A stretch of 64,000 nucleotides of DNA from CBDCZY01 sp965224745 (GCA_965224745.1 CBDCZY010000009.1:1-64000); one strand, 5' to 3'. Shown: positions 35,285 through 44,964, counted from the first letter of the stretch. The notes: generated by a model from the sequence alone, not told the origin. Made by a program: numbers and translations.

Positions 35285-36241
35285 TCTATGGGCGCGCTCA
35301 TGTCCTGAATTGAGCGATATCGACTTTGTTCGTCTTGGATTGTTGCGCAGTATCAGTGCGGTAGATAGTGGTTGTCATTTTCTCCAAACCAATGAAGAAA
35401 TTCATGGTCAGCTGCTTCCGCACTCAACGTATTTCAAATCACTCAATTCATTCAGACGGACGAACATGCTTGAGGCATTTGAACATCAAAGCTATCGGCT
35501 TCACGGTGAAACGCTGTTATCGCAAGATAATTGATTATCTCAAAACATTTCTAGAGCTTGAGGAATACTGTGTAGAAGCCGCTGATGGACATTTTATTGA
35601 GCATGCCTGCCACAACTGAAAAAAATAGCCATAGAAAAGTCTATGCGGCTGTGGGTATTTACGAGTTGAACCTTAGAAATGGGTTACTGCGGTTTCTTTG
35701 TCTTGTGACGAACGGAATCCAGAGACACCAGGAAATACCGATGTTACGAGACCATCTTGAGAAGCAAAATGATCGGAATAACGCGGCTCACAAGCACCTC
35801 TATGTCTACGATAAAGCGGTCACGGATTATGCTTGGCGGGATCAGAAGAAGCGACATTCTAATTATATGATGTCAATGCGAAAAGAAAACTTAGTCGCGA
35901 CCCTGGTTGAATCAATCCCTTTTGATTCTGTCCATACGGTCAATACTGGAGTCGAAGCTTACAGTGTTTACGAAAACAAAGGGATTCAATTTAGCAGAGT
36001 GGATTACCGCGACCCAGAAACTGGAAAACTTCACCGTTTTGTGACCACTTTACCCATAACAATTAACCCTGGAACCGTCGCCATGTTGTATTTCAAACGC
36101 TGGACGATTGAAAAGACATTCAATATCACCAAAAGCAATTTTAAGGAAACGAAAGCCTGGTCTTCCAATAACCACTCTCTTGAGAACCAAATGCGCCTGA
36201 CCGCAATGAGCTATAATCTAACAACAATAGGGGAACACTGA
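35285..36241 (+). pseudogene. IS4-like transposase fragment, frameshifted
   Basis: From 35285 the reading frame of the ISL3 gene continues into unrelated sequence (SDIDFVRLGLLRSISAVDSG, STYFKSLNSFRR, HQSYRLHGETLL). The protein then shifts frame near 35525 (KIIDYLKTFLELEEYCVEAA) and again near 35619 before the C-terminal part (YAAVGIYELNLRNGLLRFL ... MLYFKRWTIEKTFN..KETKAWS), which has the DDE-type Glu region. The start of the gene is missing. It is a decayed insertion fused by chance to ISL3. Confidence 0.7.
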
Positions 36242-36324
36242 TGCCCCCAATAGCGCTTTTTGATATGGGGAAATCTTCAAACAGTTTACTCGACGACCTG
36301 CCTTTAATTCGTTGACAGGTAAAC

Positions 36325-36341
36325 CACTAGTTTGACTAGTG
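36325..36341 (+). repeat. IS200-type terminal hairpin
   Basis: CACTAG TTTGA CTAGTG forms a short perfect hairpin about 100 bp before the tnpA start. IS200/IS605 ends are recognised as imperfect hairpins. Assignment rests on position. Confidence 0.4.
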
Positions 36342-36442
36342 AGACTCTCAAGGCTTGGCCGTCCGATTTAGTTTTGATTGAATTGATGACATGTGGAATG
36401 CTTCCTCGTGGCTTGGCGGCCCACAAAAGAGGAAACAAACCC

Positions 36443-36871
36443 ATGTCATATCAGAGCTTAAGTCATTCAAAATGGGACTGCAAATACCACTTGGTTTTTA
36501 TACCCAAGTGTCGAAGGAAAAAGTTGTATGGAAAGATTAGGAATTATTTAGGGCCAATCTTTCACGAATTGGCAGGTCAAAGGCATTGCCGGATCGCTGA
36601 GGGTCATATGGTACAGGATCATGTTCATATGCTCATAGAAATACCGCCGAAATATGCGGTGTCGGAGATAGTAGGTTACTTGAAAGGTAAAAGTGCGATA
36701 GCCGTTGCGCGTCAATTTAGTGGACGGAAACGGAATTTTAATGGGGAAGCGTTATGGGCAAGAGGCTATGCAGTTTCTACAGTTGGTTTTGAAGAAGGTC
36801 AGATCAAACACTACATTCGAAACCAAGAACAATTAGATGGTAAGGGCTCAGATGAAGACGGTGAATTTTAA
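36443..36871 (+). CDS. tnpA: IS200/IS605 family transposase TnpA
   Basis: 142 residues from ATG 36443 (AGAGGA 7 nt upstream). Y1 single-strand transposase with the HUH motif in VQDHVHMLIEIPP and N-terminal WDCKYHLVFIPKCRRK. The nucleophilic Tyr should lie in IKHYIRNQEQ near the end. No TnpB partner is present. The gene seems intact. Confidence 0.9.
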   Translation: MSYQSLSHSKWDCKYHLVFIPKCRRKKLYGKIRNYLGPIFHELAGQRHCRIAEGHMVQDHVHMLIEIPPKYAVSEIVGYLKGKSAIAVARQFSGRKRNFNGEALWARGYAVSTVGFEEGQIKHYIRNQEQLDGKGSDEDGEF

Positions 36872-37203
36872 CCACTAACCTTTAAGAGTCCACCAAACCT
36901 TAACATTGGCAGCCCTTGGGGCTGCTCACAGCCGTCAAGCCTCCCGCTCTGCGGGAGCGTTATGACTCGCCTCATGATTTCACTCGGCACCATATTCGGC
37001 AGTGCACTTACCAATGTATGAACAGGATCTTTACTCACAACCCCACTCAAAATTTTAATTTCAAAGGCTTCACAGCTTTGCCGCACCATATCTCTAAGAC
37101 GAAGCCCCAGATCTCCCGTTAACATCTGATAACGATACTTCGTGACCCAGACAAAATGGTACTCTATCTTGTATATCGTATGACTGCCGTATCGATATTC
37201 CAT
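36868..37203 (-). pseudogene. IS200 TnpA remnant with destroyed HUH motif
   Basis: The start MEYRYGSHTIYKIEYHFVWV is typical. The HUH motif reads DPVHTLV instead of DHVHILV, removing a catalytic His. After SEIMRR the expected KG(K/R)(T/S)S sequence is replaced by unrelated residues, so the Tyr region is lost. It ends head-to-head with the intact tnpA. A hairpin TTCGCC TGAAA GGCGAA at 37257-37273 is probably its terminal recognition element. Confidence 0.8.
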
Positions 37204-37352
37204 TTCTTGACCTCCTTTACCTTGTAGAAAATCAAAAATTTCATAGATGAAATCTGTTCGCCTGAAAGGCGAAGGTTTAAACCTTGTCTCGCGTCAATTA
37301 CTTTGTCCGGTTTGGCGACAATTATGATGGCCGGTTGAGTGTTTAAGGTTTT

Positions 37353-38090
37353 TTATGATTTTTTCTGATGTTTCCTCCTGTAACTGTTGCCGTCGATTTC
37401 AAGAATCGTGGCATGATGGATAATGCGGTCAATGGCGGCTACGGTCATTAATGTATCCGGGAATATCTGATCCCAGTGACTGAATGGCTGGTTTGATGTG
37501 ATGATCAAGCTGCCACTTTCATAACGATGAGCAATAAACTCAAACAGGACCTGGGTTTCTGAATCCGTTTTTTTAACATAACCAATATCATCGATAATGA
37601 GTACACGATATTTATCCAGTCGACTCATCACAGCCATTAAATCCAGCTCTTTTTTGGCCTGCTGCAGTAATTGCACCAGTGCGGTGGCAGCCAACCATTT
37701 TACCCGGATGCCTTGTTCGATAAGATGAAGCCCCAAAGCAGAAGCAATATGCGATTTACCGACACCGGAAGGGCCAATCAATAAAACATTATCTGCCTGT
37801 AGCGCCCACTGGGTATTATCGCGCAGCCCAATCACTTTCTTTTGAATGGTTTCCGGTAATTCATCAAAGCCTAAGGTGGCAAAACTTTTGCCCCGGGGTA
37901 ATTTGGCTTCTTTGGTCCAGTTGCAAACTCGCGTTTCAAAGCGCCGTGCAATTTCATTTTCACACAGTTTAGACAGGTATTGGCTATAGCCCCATGCCTG
38001 TTTTGTGGCCTGTTCCTGATAAGCTTCATAATATTGCCAAAAAGCCAGCAAGCGAAGTTCTTTTAACATCATTGGCAAACCATCACTCAC
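37353..38090 (-). CDS. istB: IS21 helper ATPase IstB (type B)
   Basis: 245-residue DnaC-like ATPase: Walker A GPSGVGKSHIA, Walker B RVLIIDDIGYV, sensor-like LIITSNQPFSHWD. Its start overlaps the 3' end of istA by 8 bp. Distinct from the type A IstB at 1629 and 44209. Confidence 0.93.
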   Translation of the reverse strand: MSDGLPMMLKELRLLAFWQYYEAYQEQATKQAWGYSQYLSKLCENEIARRFETRVCNWTKEAKLPRGKSFATLGFDELPETIQKKVIGLRDNTQWALQADNVLLIGPSGVGKSHIASALGLHLIEQGIRVKWLAATALVQLLQQAKKELDLMAVMSRLDKYRVLIIDDIGYVKKTDSETQVLFEFIAHRYESGSLIITSNQPFSHWDQIFPDTLMTVAAIDRIIHHATILEIDGNSYRRKHQKKS

Positions 38091-39595
38091 AGCACACCTC
38101 CTGTCTCATCCACTGACCGGTCAGTAGTTGATCATAGTCAGCAACCTGGTGTTGGCGTAGCGGTATCGGTGGCGGTGTACTGTGTTGTAAATACCTTGCC
38201 TGCAGGGATGTTAAATCGGGCAAGGCACCTTGTTCTGCCTGTCGCATTAGCTCAGTTGCCAGGGCACTTTCGCAATCATAATCATAGGCAAAGCGTAAAA
38301 CAGCAACCATCCACTTGCATGCTTCTTGCGGTGTAAACTGTTTCTCTGCCTGCTTCCATAAAGCCCGATATTGCGTGTTAGGCAAAATATTATCGCGAAA
38401 CTGTGAGAAGCGGAAGGCTTGTGGTTTGGCTGCCAGAGAATGAATGATATGCCGGTAATCTATTCGTCGCGCTCGGCCGGTGGGCGTTGTTGGATAAATC
38501 CGAGGCAGATTGATCACCCGAGTTTGGCCAACAAAGCAGACCAAACGATCATGGTAGAGATGCACCCTGACGCTTTCACCGATAAGGCGTGAAGGGACGG
38601 TATACAATGCGCGTTTTACAGCAATGGTACTGCTGGTGGTGACTTTTACCGACAGCTCAGCATAATCAACAAATCGGTGTTTGGGTAAGGCTAACAGGGT
38701 TTTGTGCTCTTCGGCCCAACCTGCCTTTGCATCGTCTGTTCAGTTTGTCGACAATGTGTTCAAGAAACTCTCGATAAGCACGGAGTGTAGAAAAATCATT
38801 CGAACCGCGTAACTTTATGGCTTGATCAATGCGACGTTTTAATGAGCCATGCGGTGCTTCAATGGCGCCATTTTCATGACTAATGCCCAGATTATTGGTG
38901 GTGGGCCGCATGCCATAATGCTTACATAAATCATGATAGTCTTCCGTCAGTCGCTGTTTTTCTACGTTATTGACGTAAGCCGCACTGAGGCTGTCTGTAC
39001 GATGTTCCTTTGGTGAACCGCCTAAGGTGTGTAATGCACTTTGTAAGCCGTCAGCCAGTGCACTGTAGCTTTCTCCGCCCTGAATAACATGGACATGACG
39101 CCAACCACTAAAAGCCAGGCGAAACTGGTACAGTAAATGTGCGAACGCCTTCCCGTCTATCGTAATGACGGTATTGGGGTGCGTAAAATCAGATAGTCCC
39201 TGATGACCCGCAGGTACCGACTGACGAAACATGACTTCTTTGTCCGGGCCTTGTGTGGCCTGCCAGTGTTTAACACGTCTTTGCAGTGTCCGAAGGTATT
39301 TCTCTGGATACTTTCCCGGATGCTGCTCATCCAGATGCTCCCACAGGGTAATGCCAGTTAAGGACGATTCATCTTCTAATAACGGAACCAGTTCTGAGTC
39401 CCATACGGCTTCTAATGGATCTTTGCGCGTTCGCCACTTTCGTTCTTTGTGTTCAGCTCTTTCACCTTTTTCGATCCGGCAACCTGATCGAACACTGATG
39501 CCGGCTTTTGCTGCGGATGTCTCCTGCGTACAACCTGTCTGACGATTTTTCATATAACTATTTTCCTGTAATTGAGTGATGTGTTTACCGGACAA
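38083..39595 (-). pseudogene. IS21 transposase IstA (type B), frameshifted
   Basis: The N-terminal frame (39595-38666) has the DDE core segments (FTHPNTVITIDGKAFAHLL, SHENGAIEAPHGSLKRRID). Near 38720-38740 the frame changes. The other frame continues AEEHKTLLALPKHRFVDYAE into the C-terminal domain (YTVPSRLIGESVRVHLYHDR, ending at 38083). One indel in a G-rich tract explains the break; a sequencing error cannot be excluded. Confidence 0.85.
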
Positions 39596-39742
39596 GTCAC
39601 TTCCTCCTAAGAGTAAAAAGTACTTATCAGTTTATACACTCAACCGGTCAAGATAATTGTCGTCTGACCGGACAGGTTAATTGTCGCCTAACAAAACCTT
39701 ATACATGGAAATTAAAGTTGATTTTTAAGACAGTATCTAGTT

Positions 39743-39749
39743 CGTTATG
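39743..39749 (-). other. attC core remnant of the displaced cassette
   Basis: Minus strand GCATAAC lies 5 bp after the toxin stop codon, where the R'' core of the cassette attC belongs. The remainder of the site is not recognisable, probably lost with the neighbouring IS200/IS21 insertions. Confidence 0.45.
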
Positions 39750-39753
39750 CCAA

Positions 39754-40005
39754 TTATCTGATTAAACGCTCATACTCTTCATGTATTCCGATCCATACCC
39801 AAATGAAATCGCCTTCATCTTCTAATGCAAGAGCACGGTAATGAATACCAACTCTTGCAGACCAAAAACCACCCACTTGCTTAAAATGTAATGAAGGATG
39901 TTTCGGATTGTCTTTGATTAGCTCGTAATTTTTCCGTGCGGTTATTTGAATTGGCGCTGAGAGCTTATCGAAACACGACCAAAATCGAGCAGTAGCACGA
40001 TGCAC
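39754..40005 (-). CDS. RelE/ParE-superfamily toxin
   Basis: 83 residues with the compact RelE-like fold: helix RFWSCFDKLSAPIQITARKN, then strands LHFKQVGGFWSARVGIHYRA and DFIWVWIGIHEEYERLI. RelE-type toxins cleave mRNA on ribosomes. The start lies 1 bp after the upstream partner gene. The pair sits between attC cores, so it is an integron-type cassette displaced from the main array. Confidence 0.82.
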   Translation of the reverse strand: MHRATARFWSCFDKLSAPIQITARKNYELIKDNPKHPSLHFKQVGGFWSARVGIHYRALALEDEGDFIWVWIGIHEEYERLIR

Positions 40006-40006
40006 G

Positions 40007-40207
40007 CTACAGTTCTCGAAGTGTATTATTTTTCTTTTCTTCTAAGGCCTCTTTAGCCAAGAAATCAAGCTTTCCTGATGCTACGTCAGCTTCTAGTTGC
40101 TTATCCCACTCACCCCAATCCTTATCGTGAATCCAGCTCAAAAGCTGCATATACTCTTGATGCGGAAGAGATCCGATTGCTGATTTAATTTCTTGTACAG
40201 TAGTCAT
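40007..40207 (-). CDS. Antitoxin partner of the RelE-like toxin
   Basis: 66 residues from ATG 40207; an upstream ATG at 40225 is also possible. TVQEIKSAIGSLPHQEYMQL and the acidic Trp-rich DKDWGEWDKQLEADVASGKL resemble antitoxins annotated beside RelE/ParE toxins. The acidic tail fits a toxin-neutralising role. No classical DNA-binding motif is obvious. Confidence 0.75.
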   Translation of the reverse strand: MTTVQEIKSAIGSLPHQEYMQLLSWIHDKDWGEWDKQLEADVASGKLDFLAKEALEEKKNNTLREL

Positions 40208-40241
40208 AGTAATGCATTTTAGCATTTATTGAGTATTAGGG

Positions 40242-40300
40242 CATAACGCTTTGCTAACCGGCCATTTATACAGAGTGTAGCGAAGCGAAACGGCGGTGTG
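40242..40300 (-). other. attC half-site interrupted by a group II intron
   Basis: GTTATGC (40248-40242, minus strand) is the R' core. The adjoining arm with GCTTCGCTACACTCTG can form the attC stem. The rest of the site is replaced at about 40301 by a group II intron on the + strand. Confidence 0.6.
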
Positions 40301-40624
40301 GTGTGACTGGCATGATAGTCAGCTAGCTGGTGAAAGTCCAGCCTTTGCCCTGTGAGAAGGGAAAAAGTAGGCGAAAGCAAGGGTGTCCAAAGAAACTCCC
40401 CCGTAGCTACCCAACAGGGAAACACGGTTATTGAGAGCCAATGCGGAATCTGAAGGAAGCTCTAGCCAAATTGATCACCTAAACGAAAGTGAACCTTCGT
40501 AAGGCGGCAACAAAGGGGTAAGGTGCCCGCGACCACCGAAGTCCAATATTCTCACCGTAACGAGTTGTCGTATTGAAGGTAGGTAGGTAGATCGAGAGAT
40601 AGTTGACTATCTTACCCAGATAAG
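40301..40624 (+). ncRNA. Group II intron 5' fragment (domain I)
   Basis: Begins about GTGTGACTGGCATGATAGTC and contains the conserved domain I phrases GGTGAAAGTCCAGCC, GTAGCTACCCAACAGGG, GAGAGCCAATGCGGAATCTG, AAGGAAGCT and CCACCGAAGTCCAATATT. All are typical of bacterial group II introns. It is cut by the IS3 element at 40625. Domains V-VI and any maturase gene are absent here. Confidence 0.85.
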
Positions 40625-40682
40625 TGAAATGGTTTAATAAAACAGGACACCTCTAAAGGCAGATATATAATGTCAAATAGAG

Positions 40683-41000
40683 GTGAACATGAACAAGAAA
40701 ACTACACACACCAGACCAAAATATACGCTTGAATTCAAACAAGATGCAGCGCAATTAGTGATAAAAAAAGGCTATACCCATCAGCAAGCAGCTGATCATC
40801 TGGGTGTATCATTAAGTGCGATTGGAAGATGGGTCAGAGCAGAGCGAGGCCCTGAAAATGATTCGAGTAAAAAGACGAGCTCTTTAAAATTAAGTGATCA
40901 GAGCGAACTCATTAGATTACGTAAGGAAAACGATGAGTTACGAATGGAGCGCGAAATATTAAAAAAGGCGGCGGTCTTCTTTGCCAAAGAAGTCGGATAA
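40683..41000 (+). CDS. IS3 transposase OrfA (type A)
   Basis: 105 residues, identical to 2761-3078. Helix-turn-helix (GYTHQQAADHLGVSLSAIGRW) plus a heptad-rich C-terminal helix for multimerisation. Confidence 0.93.
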   Translation: MNMNKKTTHTRPKYTLEFKQDAAQLVIKKGYTHQQAADHLGVSLSAIGRWVRAERGPENDSSKKTSSLKLSDQSELIRLRKENDELRMEREILKKAAVFFAKEVG

Positions 41001-41038
41001 AGTACGGATTTATTCGAGAGCAACAGAAGACCTATCCT

Positions 41039-41866
41039 GTGATTATATTGTGTCGAGTGATGCAAGTCAGTAGTAGTGCGTATTATGCCTGGTTGCAAGC
41101 AGCTGACGACCCAGAAAAGGCTCGTCAAAAGGAACAGCTTGAAGCCAAAGTTTGTGAGCTGTTTGAAGCGAATAGAAAAGTTTATGGGTCGCGTCGTTTA
41201 TCCGATGCTTTAAAAGAAGCTGGTATTGATGCTGGGCGCTATAAAACCCGCCGATTAATGGCTGATTTGGGCTTAGAAGTGCGTTATCCTAAGCGTTTTA
41301 AAGTGACCACGGATAGTCATCACAATGAAGCGATTTCACCGAATAAACTGGATCGTCAATTTGAAGTAATCGAACCTAACACTGTCTGGACAACGGATAT
41401 TACCTACGTTTGGACGCTTGAAGGTTGGCTCTATGTCGCTGTCGTCATGGACTTATTTTCTCGGCAGATCGTGGGCTGGGCAATAGATGACCACAGGCGC
41501 ACATCTTTGTGTGTCAGTGCTTTACAAATGGCTTTCTGGCGGCGCAAACCAGAACCGGGTGTCCTTCATCACTCAGATCGAGGTAGCCAATATGCAAGCC
41601 ATGAATACCGTAAACATCTGAGTATTATGAGCAGGGAGCAAAGTATGAGCCGAAAAGGTAATTGTTGGGACAATGCACCAACAGAGCGATTTTTTCGTAG
41701 CCTTAAGCATGAACAATTGAATTATGAGCGGTTCAAAACCAAAGCGGAAGCAAAGTTGAGTATTATTGATTATTTAGCTTTTTATAATGGGAAACGTAAG
41801 CATTCAAAACTAGGATATTTATCGCCTTTAGATTTTGAATGCGATTTTTTTAAGAAGGTGGCTTAA
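41039..41866 (+). CDS. IS3 transposase OrfB (type A)
   Basis: 275 residues from the first ATG. HTH_21 domain, then the rve core with WTTDITYVWTLEGWL (D), LHHSDRGSQYAS (D) and NCWDNAPTERFFRSLK (E). The frame is open upstream of the ATG to about 41000, consistent with -1 frameshift fusion to OrfA. Intact and probably active. Confidence 0.93.
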   Translation: MIILCRVMQVSSSAYYAWLQAADDPEKARQKEQLEAKVCELFEANRKVYGSRRLSDALKEAGIDAGRYKTRRLMADLGLEVRYPKRFKVTTDSHHNEAISPNKLDRQFEVIEPNTVWTTDITYVWTLEGWLYVAVVMDLFSRQIVGWAIDDHRRTSLCVSALQMAFWRRKPEPGVLHHSDRGSQYASHEYRKHLSIMSREQSMSRKGNCWDNAPTERFFRSLKHEQLNYERFKTKAEAKLSIIDYLAFYNGKRKHSKLGYLSPLDFECDFFKKVA

Positions 41867-41896
41867 AGAAGTGTCCTGTTTTTGTTGACCATTACA

Positions 41897-42441
41897 GATT
41901 TTGCTGGATTTTCATAAACGACGAAAAAACGTTGTTTTTGATGTGGGTTCTCTTAACTTAATGGCAGTGGGAGTTAATCCTCCCAAGGAGAGACAATAAC
42001 TTAATAGATATCCACATAGGCATTTGGCCTGAATTTTGCGCACAGAGAAAACATGCTATAGCAGACTAATAATTCAGATGTGTCGCTAAGCTACTGATCT
42101 ATATAGATAAAGCATATTGTTTAAATTTTATACGATTTAACTTTATGTATTAAAAAACAGTCAATTGGAAAACAAATATATAAGTTATCAACAAAGTTAT
42201 CCACAGCTAATGTGAACAACTTCACATTTTTCATTCTAACTTGTAATTTATGCCTTTAATCTATGTTATTTAAACCAATAAAACAGTTATTTTTGCGTAC
42301 TATCACGGTTTTTGATGATCATCCTTGATACAAGATTGTTAGAATGATAGCAGTGTCCTTTTCTTTGTGATCAGGATATGCCCGATGCTTGGAACCAAAC
42401 TTGCTTTATTAAAACAAGATCTGAGCAATGATCATCTAGCT
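41897..42441. other. AT-rich non-coding region with DnaA boxes
   Basis: No gene is recognisable in these 545 bp. It contains an AT-rich stretch (about 42100-42180), two adjacent DnaA-box sequences and five or so GATC sites (42105-42440). Both flanks are IS elements (IS3 left, IS21 right), so neighbouring genes may have been separated from it. Confidence 0.5.
42185..42205 (+). promoter_or_regulatory. Two DnaA boxes
   Basis: TTATCAACA (42185-42193) and the perfect consensus TTATCCACA (42197-42205) are on the same strand, 12 bp apart, beside AT-rich DNA. This could be part of a replication origin or a DnaA-regulated promoter. No dnaA, rpmH or plasmid rep gene is adjacent. Confidence 0.55.
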
Positions 42442-42640
42442 TGCATATTCTGGCTCAACGTGAACACTGATTCTGATGCATCGTGAACACCTATTCTGGT
42501 TCATAGTGAACGCTAATTCTGATTTGATGGTGAACACTTTTGCTGTTTTTCCAGAATCGGTGTTCACGATCAATCAGAATCCTTTCCACACATTGATTAT
42601 TGTCCATTGCTAACCTACCTGATTTTAATTGGGACAGGTG

Positions 42641-44185
42641 ATGCCAACACAGAGAATATCAATGCGAAAATTACGCGAAGTACTACGACTTCGATTACAT
42701 GCTGACCTCAGCATGCGTCAGATCAGAGACAGTCTTAAATTAAGTCTGGGAGCCATACAAAAAGTCACCCGTAAAGCGGAAGAAATGGGGCTGGATTGGA
42801 AAGCCATAGAGCAACTTGATGATCAACAACTGGCCGGTCAGTTTTATCCTGAATCGGATACCCGACCATCCGATCAATTTCAGTTGCCTAACTGGGTTGA
42901 GGTATACCAGGAACTTAAACGTAAAGGTGTGACTAAACTGCTGCTATGGGAAGAGTATACCCAGCACTACCCTAATCGCTGCTACAGTTACTCGCAATAT
43001 TGCACGTTGTACCAAGACTGGCAAAAAAAACAAAGACGTTCCATGCGTCAAACCCACAAGGCTGGTGAAAAGCTGTTTGTAGATTATGCAGGTCAAACCG
43101 TGCCTATTGTCAGTAACAGCACAGGAGAAATCAAAACTGCTCAGATATTCGTTGCTGTTTTAGGCGCTTCCAATTACACCTTTTGTGAAGCGACATGGAG
43201 TCAAAAACTACCTGACTGGATTAACAGTCATGTCAGAGCTTTTAACTTCATCGGTGGCGTGCCTACGATGGTGGTTCCAGATAATTTGAAAAGTGCAGTC
43301 ACTAAAGCCTGTCGTTATGATCCAGAAATCAATCCTTCTTACCAACAACTTGCCGCACATTATGGTACTGCACTAGTGCCTGCCAGACCGTTAAAACCCA
43401 AAGATAAAGCCAAGGCTGAAGTCGGTGTACAAATCATAGAACGCTGGATACTGGCCAGACTACGACACCATACTTTTTTCTCTTTGGGAGAATTAAACCA
43501 CTGCATTAAAGCACTATTAGAAGAGGTGAATAATAAACCGTTTAAACAGCTGAAAGGCTCACGACAACAATGGTTTGAATCCATAGATAAGCCCGCTCTC
43601 TTGCCGCTACCTAAGCAGACTTATCAATATACCGAGATTAAAACGGTCAAAGTCAATATTGATTATCATATTCGCTATGACGATCATTTTTACTCCGTTC
43701 CGCATCATCTGGTCGGTGAAAAGCTTGCGCTTCATGCCAAAGAATACGTCATTGAGTTTTATTTTCACAACAAACGCATAACCAGCCACGCTAGAAAATA
43801 TCATTCTGGCATGACCACCGTAGCAGAGCATATGCCTGTTAAACATGAAAAGCATCATCAGTGGACACCAGGGCGATTAATGAACTGGGCTAAAGATATC
43901 GGTGATGAAGTCTTGCTTTGGGTTAAAACGGTGCTTAATCAACGACAACATCCAGAGCAGGCTTATAGAGTCTGCCTGGGATTACTCAATCTCTCCCGAA
44001 GTTATCCTGCTGAACGGTTAAATAAAGCTTGTGCAATTGCCAACAAAAACAGCTTATACAGGCTGAAACACATCAAAGACATTCTGCTGAGCAACCAAGA
44101 TCAACTGGTATCAGACGCAAAGGAATCGCTACCCGCTTTACTTCAAACCCATGAAAACATCCGTGGCTCAGAAAGTTTTCACTAA
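42641..44185 (+). CDS. istA: IS21 family transposase IstA (copy 2)
   Basis: 514 residues with the same architecture as the protein at 61-1605. Differences cluster in two tracts (about 43730-43900 and 44020-44180), for example YVIEFYF against YVIELYF and a changed C-terminus (ALLQTHENIRGSESFH). The DDE residues are unchanged. Confidence 0.94.
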   Translation: MPTQRISMRKLREVLRLRLHADLSMRQIRDSLKLSLGAIQKVTRKAEEMGLDWKAIEQLDDQQLAGQFYPESDTRPSDQFQLPNWVEVYQELKRKGVTKLLLWEEYTQHYPNRCYSYSQYCTLYQDWQKKQRRSMRQTHKAGEKLFVDYAGQTVPIVSNSTGEIKTAQIFVAVLGASNYTFCEATWSQKLPDWINSHVRAFNFIGGVPTMVVPDNLKSAVTKACRYDPEINPSYQQLAAHYGTALVPARPLKPKDKAKAEVGVQIIERWILARLRHHTFFSLGELNHCIKALLEEVNNKPFKQLKGSRQQWFESIDKPALLPLPKQTYQYTEIKTVKVNIDYHIRYDDHFYSVPHHLVGEKLALHAKEYVIEFYFHNKRITSHARKYHSGMTTVAEHMPVKHEKHHQWTPGRLMNWAKDIGDEVLLWVKTVLNQRQHPEQAYRVCLGLLNLSRSYPAERLNKACAIANKNSLYRLKHIKDILLSNQDQLVSDAKESLPALLQTHENIRGSESFH

Positions 44186-44208
44186 TAGAATGACAAGCGA
44201 GATTAATT

Positions 44209-44964
44209 ATGTTGGAACAAACCATAACACAACTCAGGCAGCTGAAATTATCAGGCATGGCTAATGCATTGGTTAGCCAGATAGAACAGCCTAATACCTA
44301 TGAAGGATTACCCTTTGAGGAACGGCTGCAATTATTAGCGGATAGTGAATATCAAGACAGAGAAAATAGAAAACAGCAGCGCTTACTCAAAGCCGCTAAA
44401 TTAAAACTGGCAGCCAACAGCAATGCCATTGATTATCAGCATCCCAGAGGACTGAAACAATCCATGATGGCTTCACTGTTACATTGCGATTGGCTGAATA
44501 AATCACAAAACATACTCATTACTGGGCCTTGTGGCAGCGGTAAAACCTATATTGCTTGTGCGTTGGGACATACTGCCTGTATGAAAGGCTATAGCGTGAA
44601 ATATTACCGACTGTCACGGTTAATGCTGGAACTCACTCAGGCAAAAGCAGATGGAACTTACAGCAAGGCTCTACAAACATTAGCCAAACTGGATTGTCTG
44701 ATTATAGACGATTGGGGGCTTGAGCCATTAAAAGCAGCACAACGTAATGATTTAATGGAAATTATGGATGATCGTTACGAAAGTGCATCCACCATTATGA
44801 TCAGTCAATTACCTACGGATCAATGGTATCAATCTATTGGTGACAATACACTGGCTGATGCTATTTTGGATCGGCTCATGCACAACGCACATCGCATCAA
44901 ATTAAAAGGAGAATCTATGCGAAAAACACAGTCAAATTTGACTGATGGTGAACACTTAGGGTAA
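44209..44964 (+). CDS. istB: IS21 helper ATPase IstB (copy 2)
   Basis: Identical protein to 1629-2384, with Walker A GPCGSGKT and Walker B LIIDDWG. Together with istA this is the only complete type A element in the window. Confidence 0.95.
   Translation: MLEQTITQLRQLKLSGMANALVSQIEQPNTYEGLPFEERLQLLADSEYQDRENRKQQRLLKAAKLKLAANSNAIDYQHPRGLKQSMMASLLHCDWLNKSQNILITGPCGSGKTYIACALGHTACMKGYSVKYYRLSRLMLELTQAKADGTYSKALQTLAKLDCLIIDDWGLEPLKAAQRNDLMEIMDDRYESASTIMISQLPTDQWYQSIGDNTLADAILDRLMHNAHRIKLKGESMRKTQSNLTDGEHLG

Larger units (their letters stand above)
37285..39693 (-). mobile_element. IS21-family element (type B), complete ends
   Basis: Ends TGTCTCGCGTCAATTACTTT and TGTTAGGCGACAATTAACC with internal ACCGG repeats; target duplication AAACCT (37279-37284 and 39694-39699). 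Contains istB and a frameshifted istA. It inserted between the IS200 remnant and the displaced integron cassette. Confidence 0.92.
40625..41896 (+). mobile_element. IS3-family element (type A), complete
   Basis: Ends TGAAATGGTTTAATAAAACA and TGTAATGGTCAACAAAAACA (reverse complement) are inverted repeats continuing into GGACAC. 1272 bp with orfA and orfB. No target duplication is evident, so one flank may have been rearranged. Confidence 0.92.

Noticed and set aside
40219..40425. Minus-strand ORF over the group II intron fragment
   Set aside because: The region is a structured intron domain I with conserved RNA phrases; the ORF is incidental.
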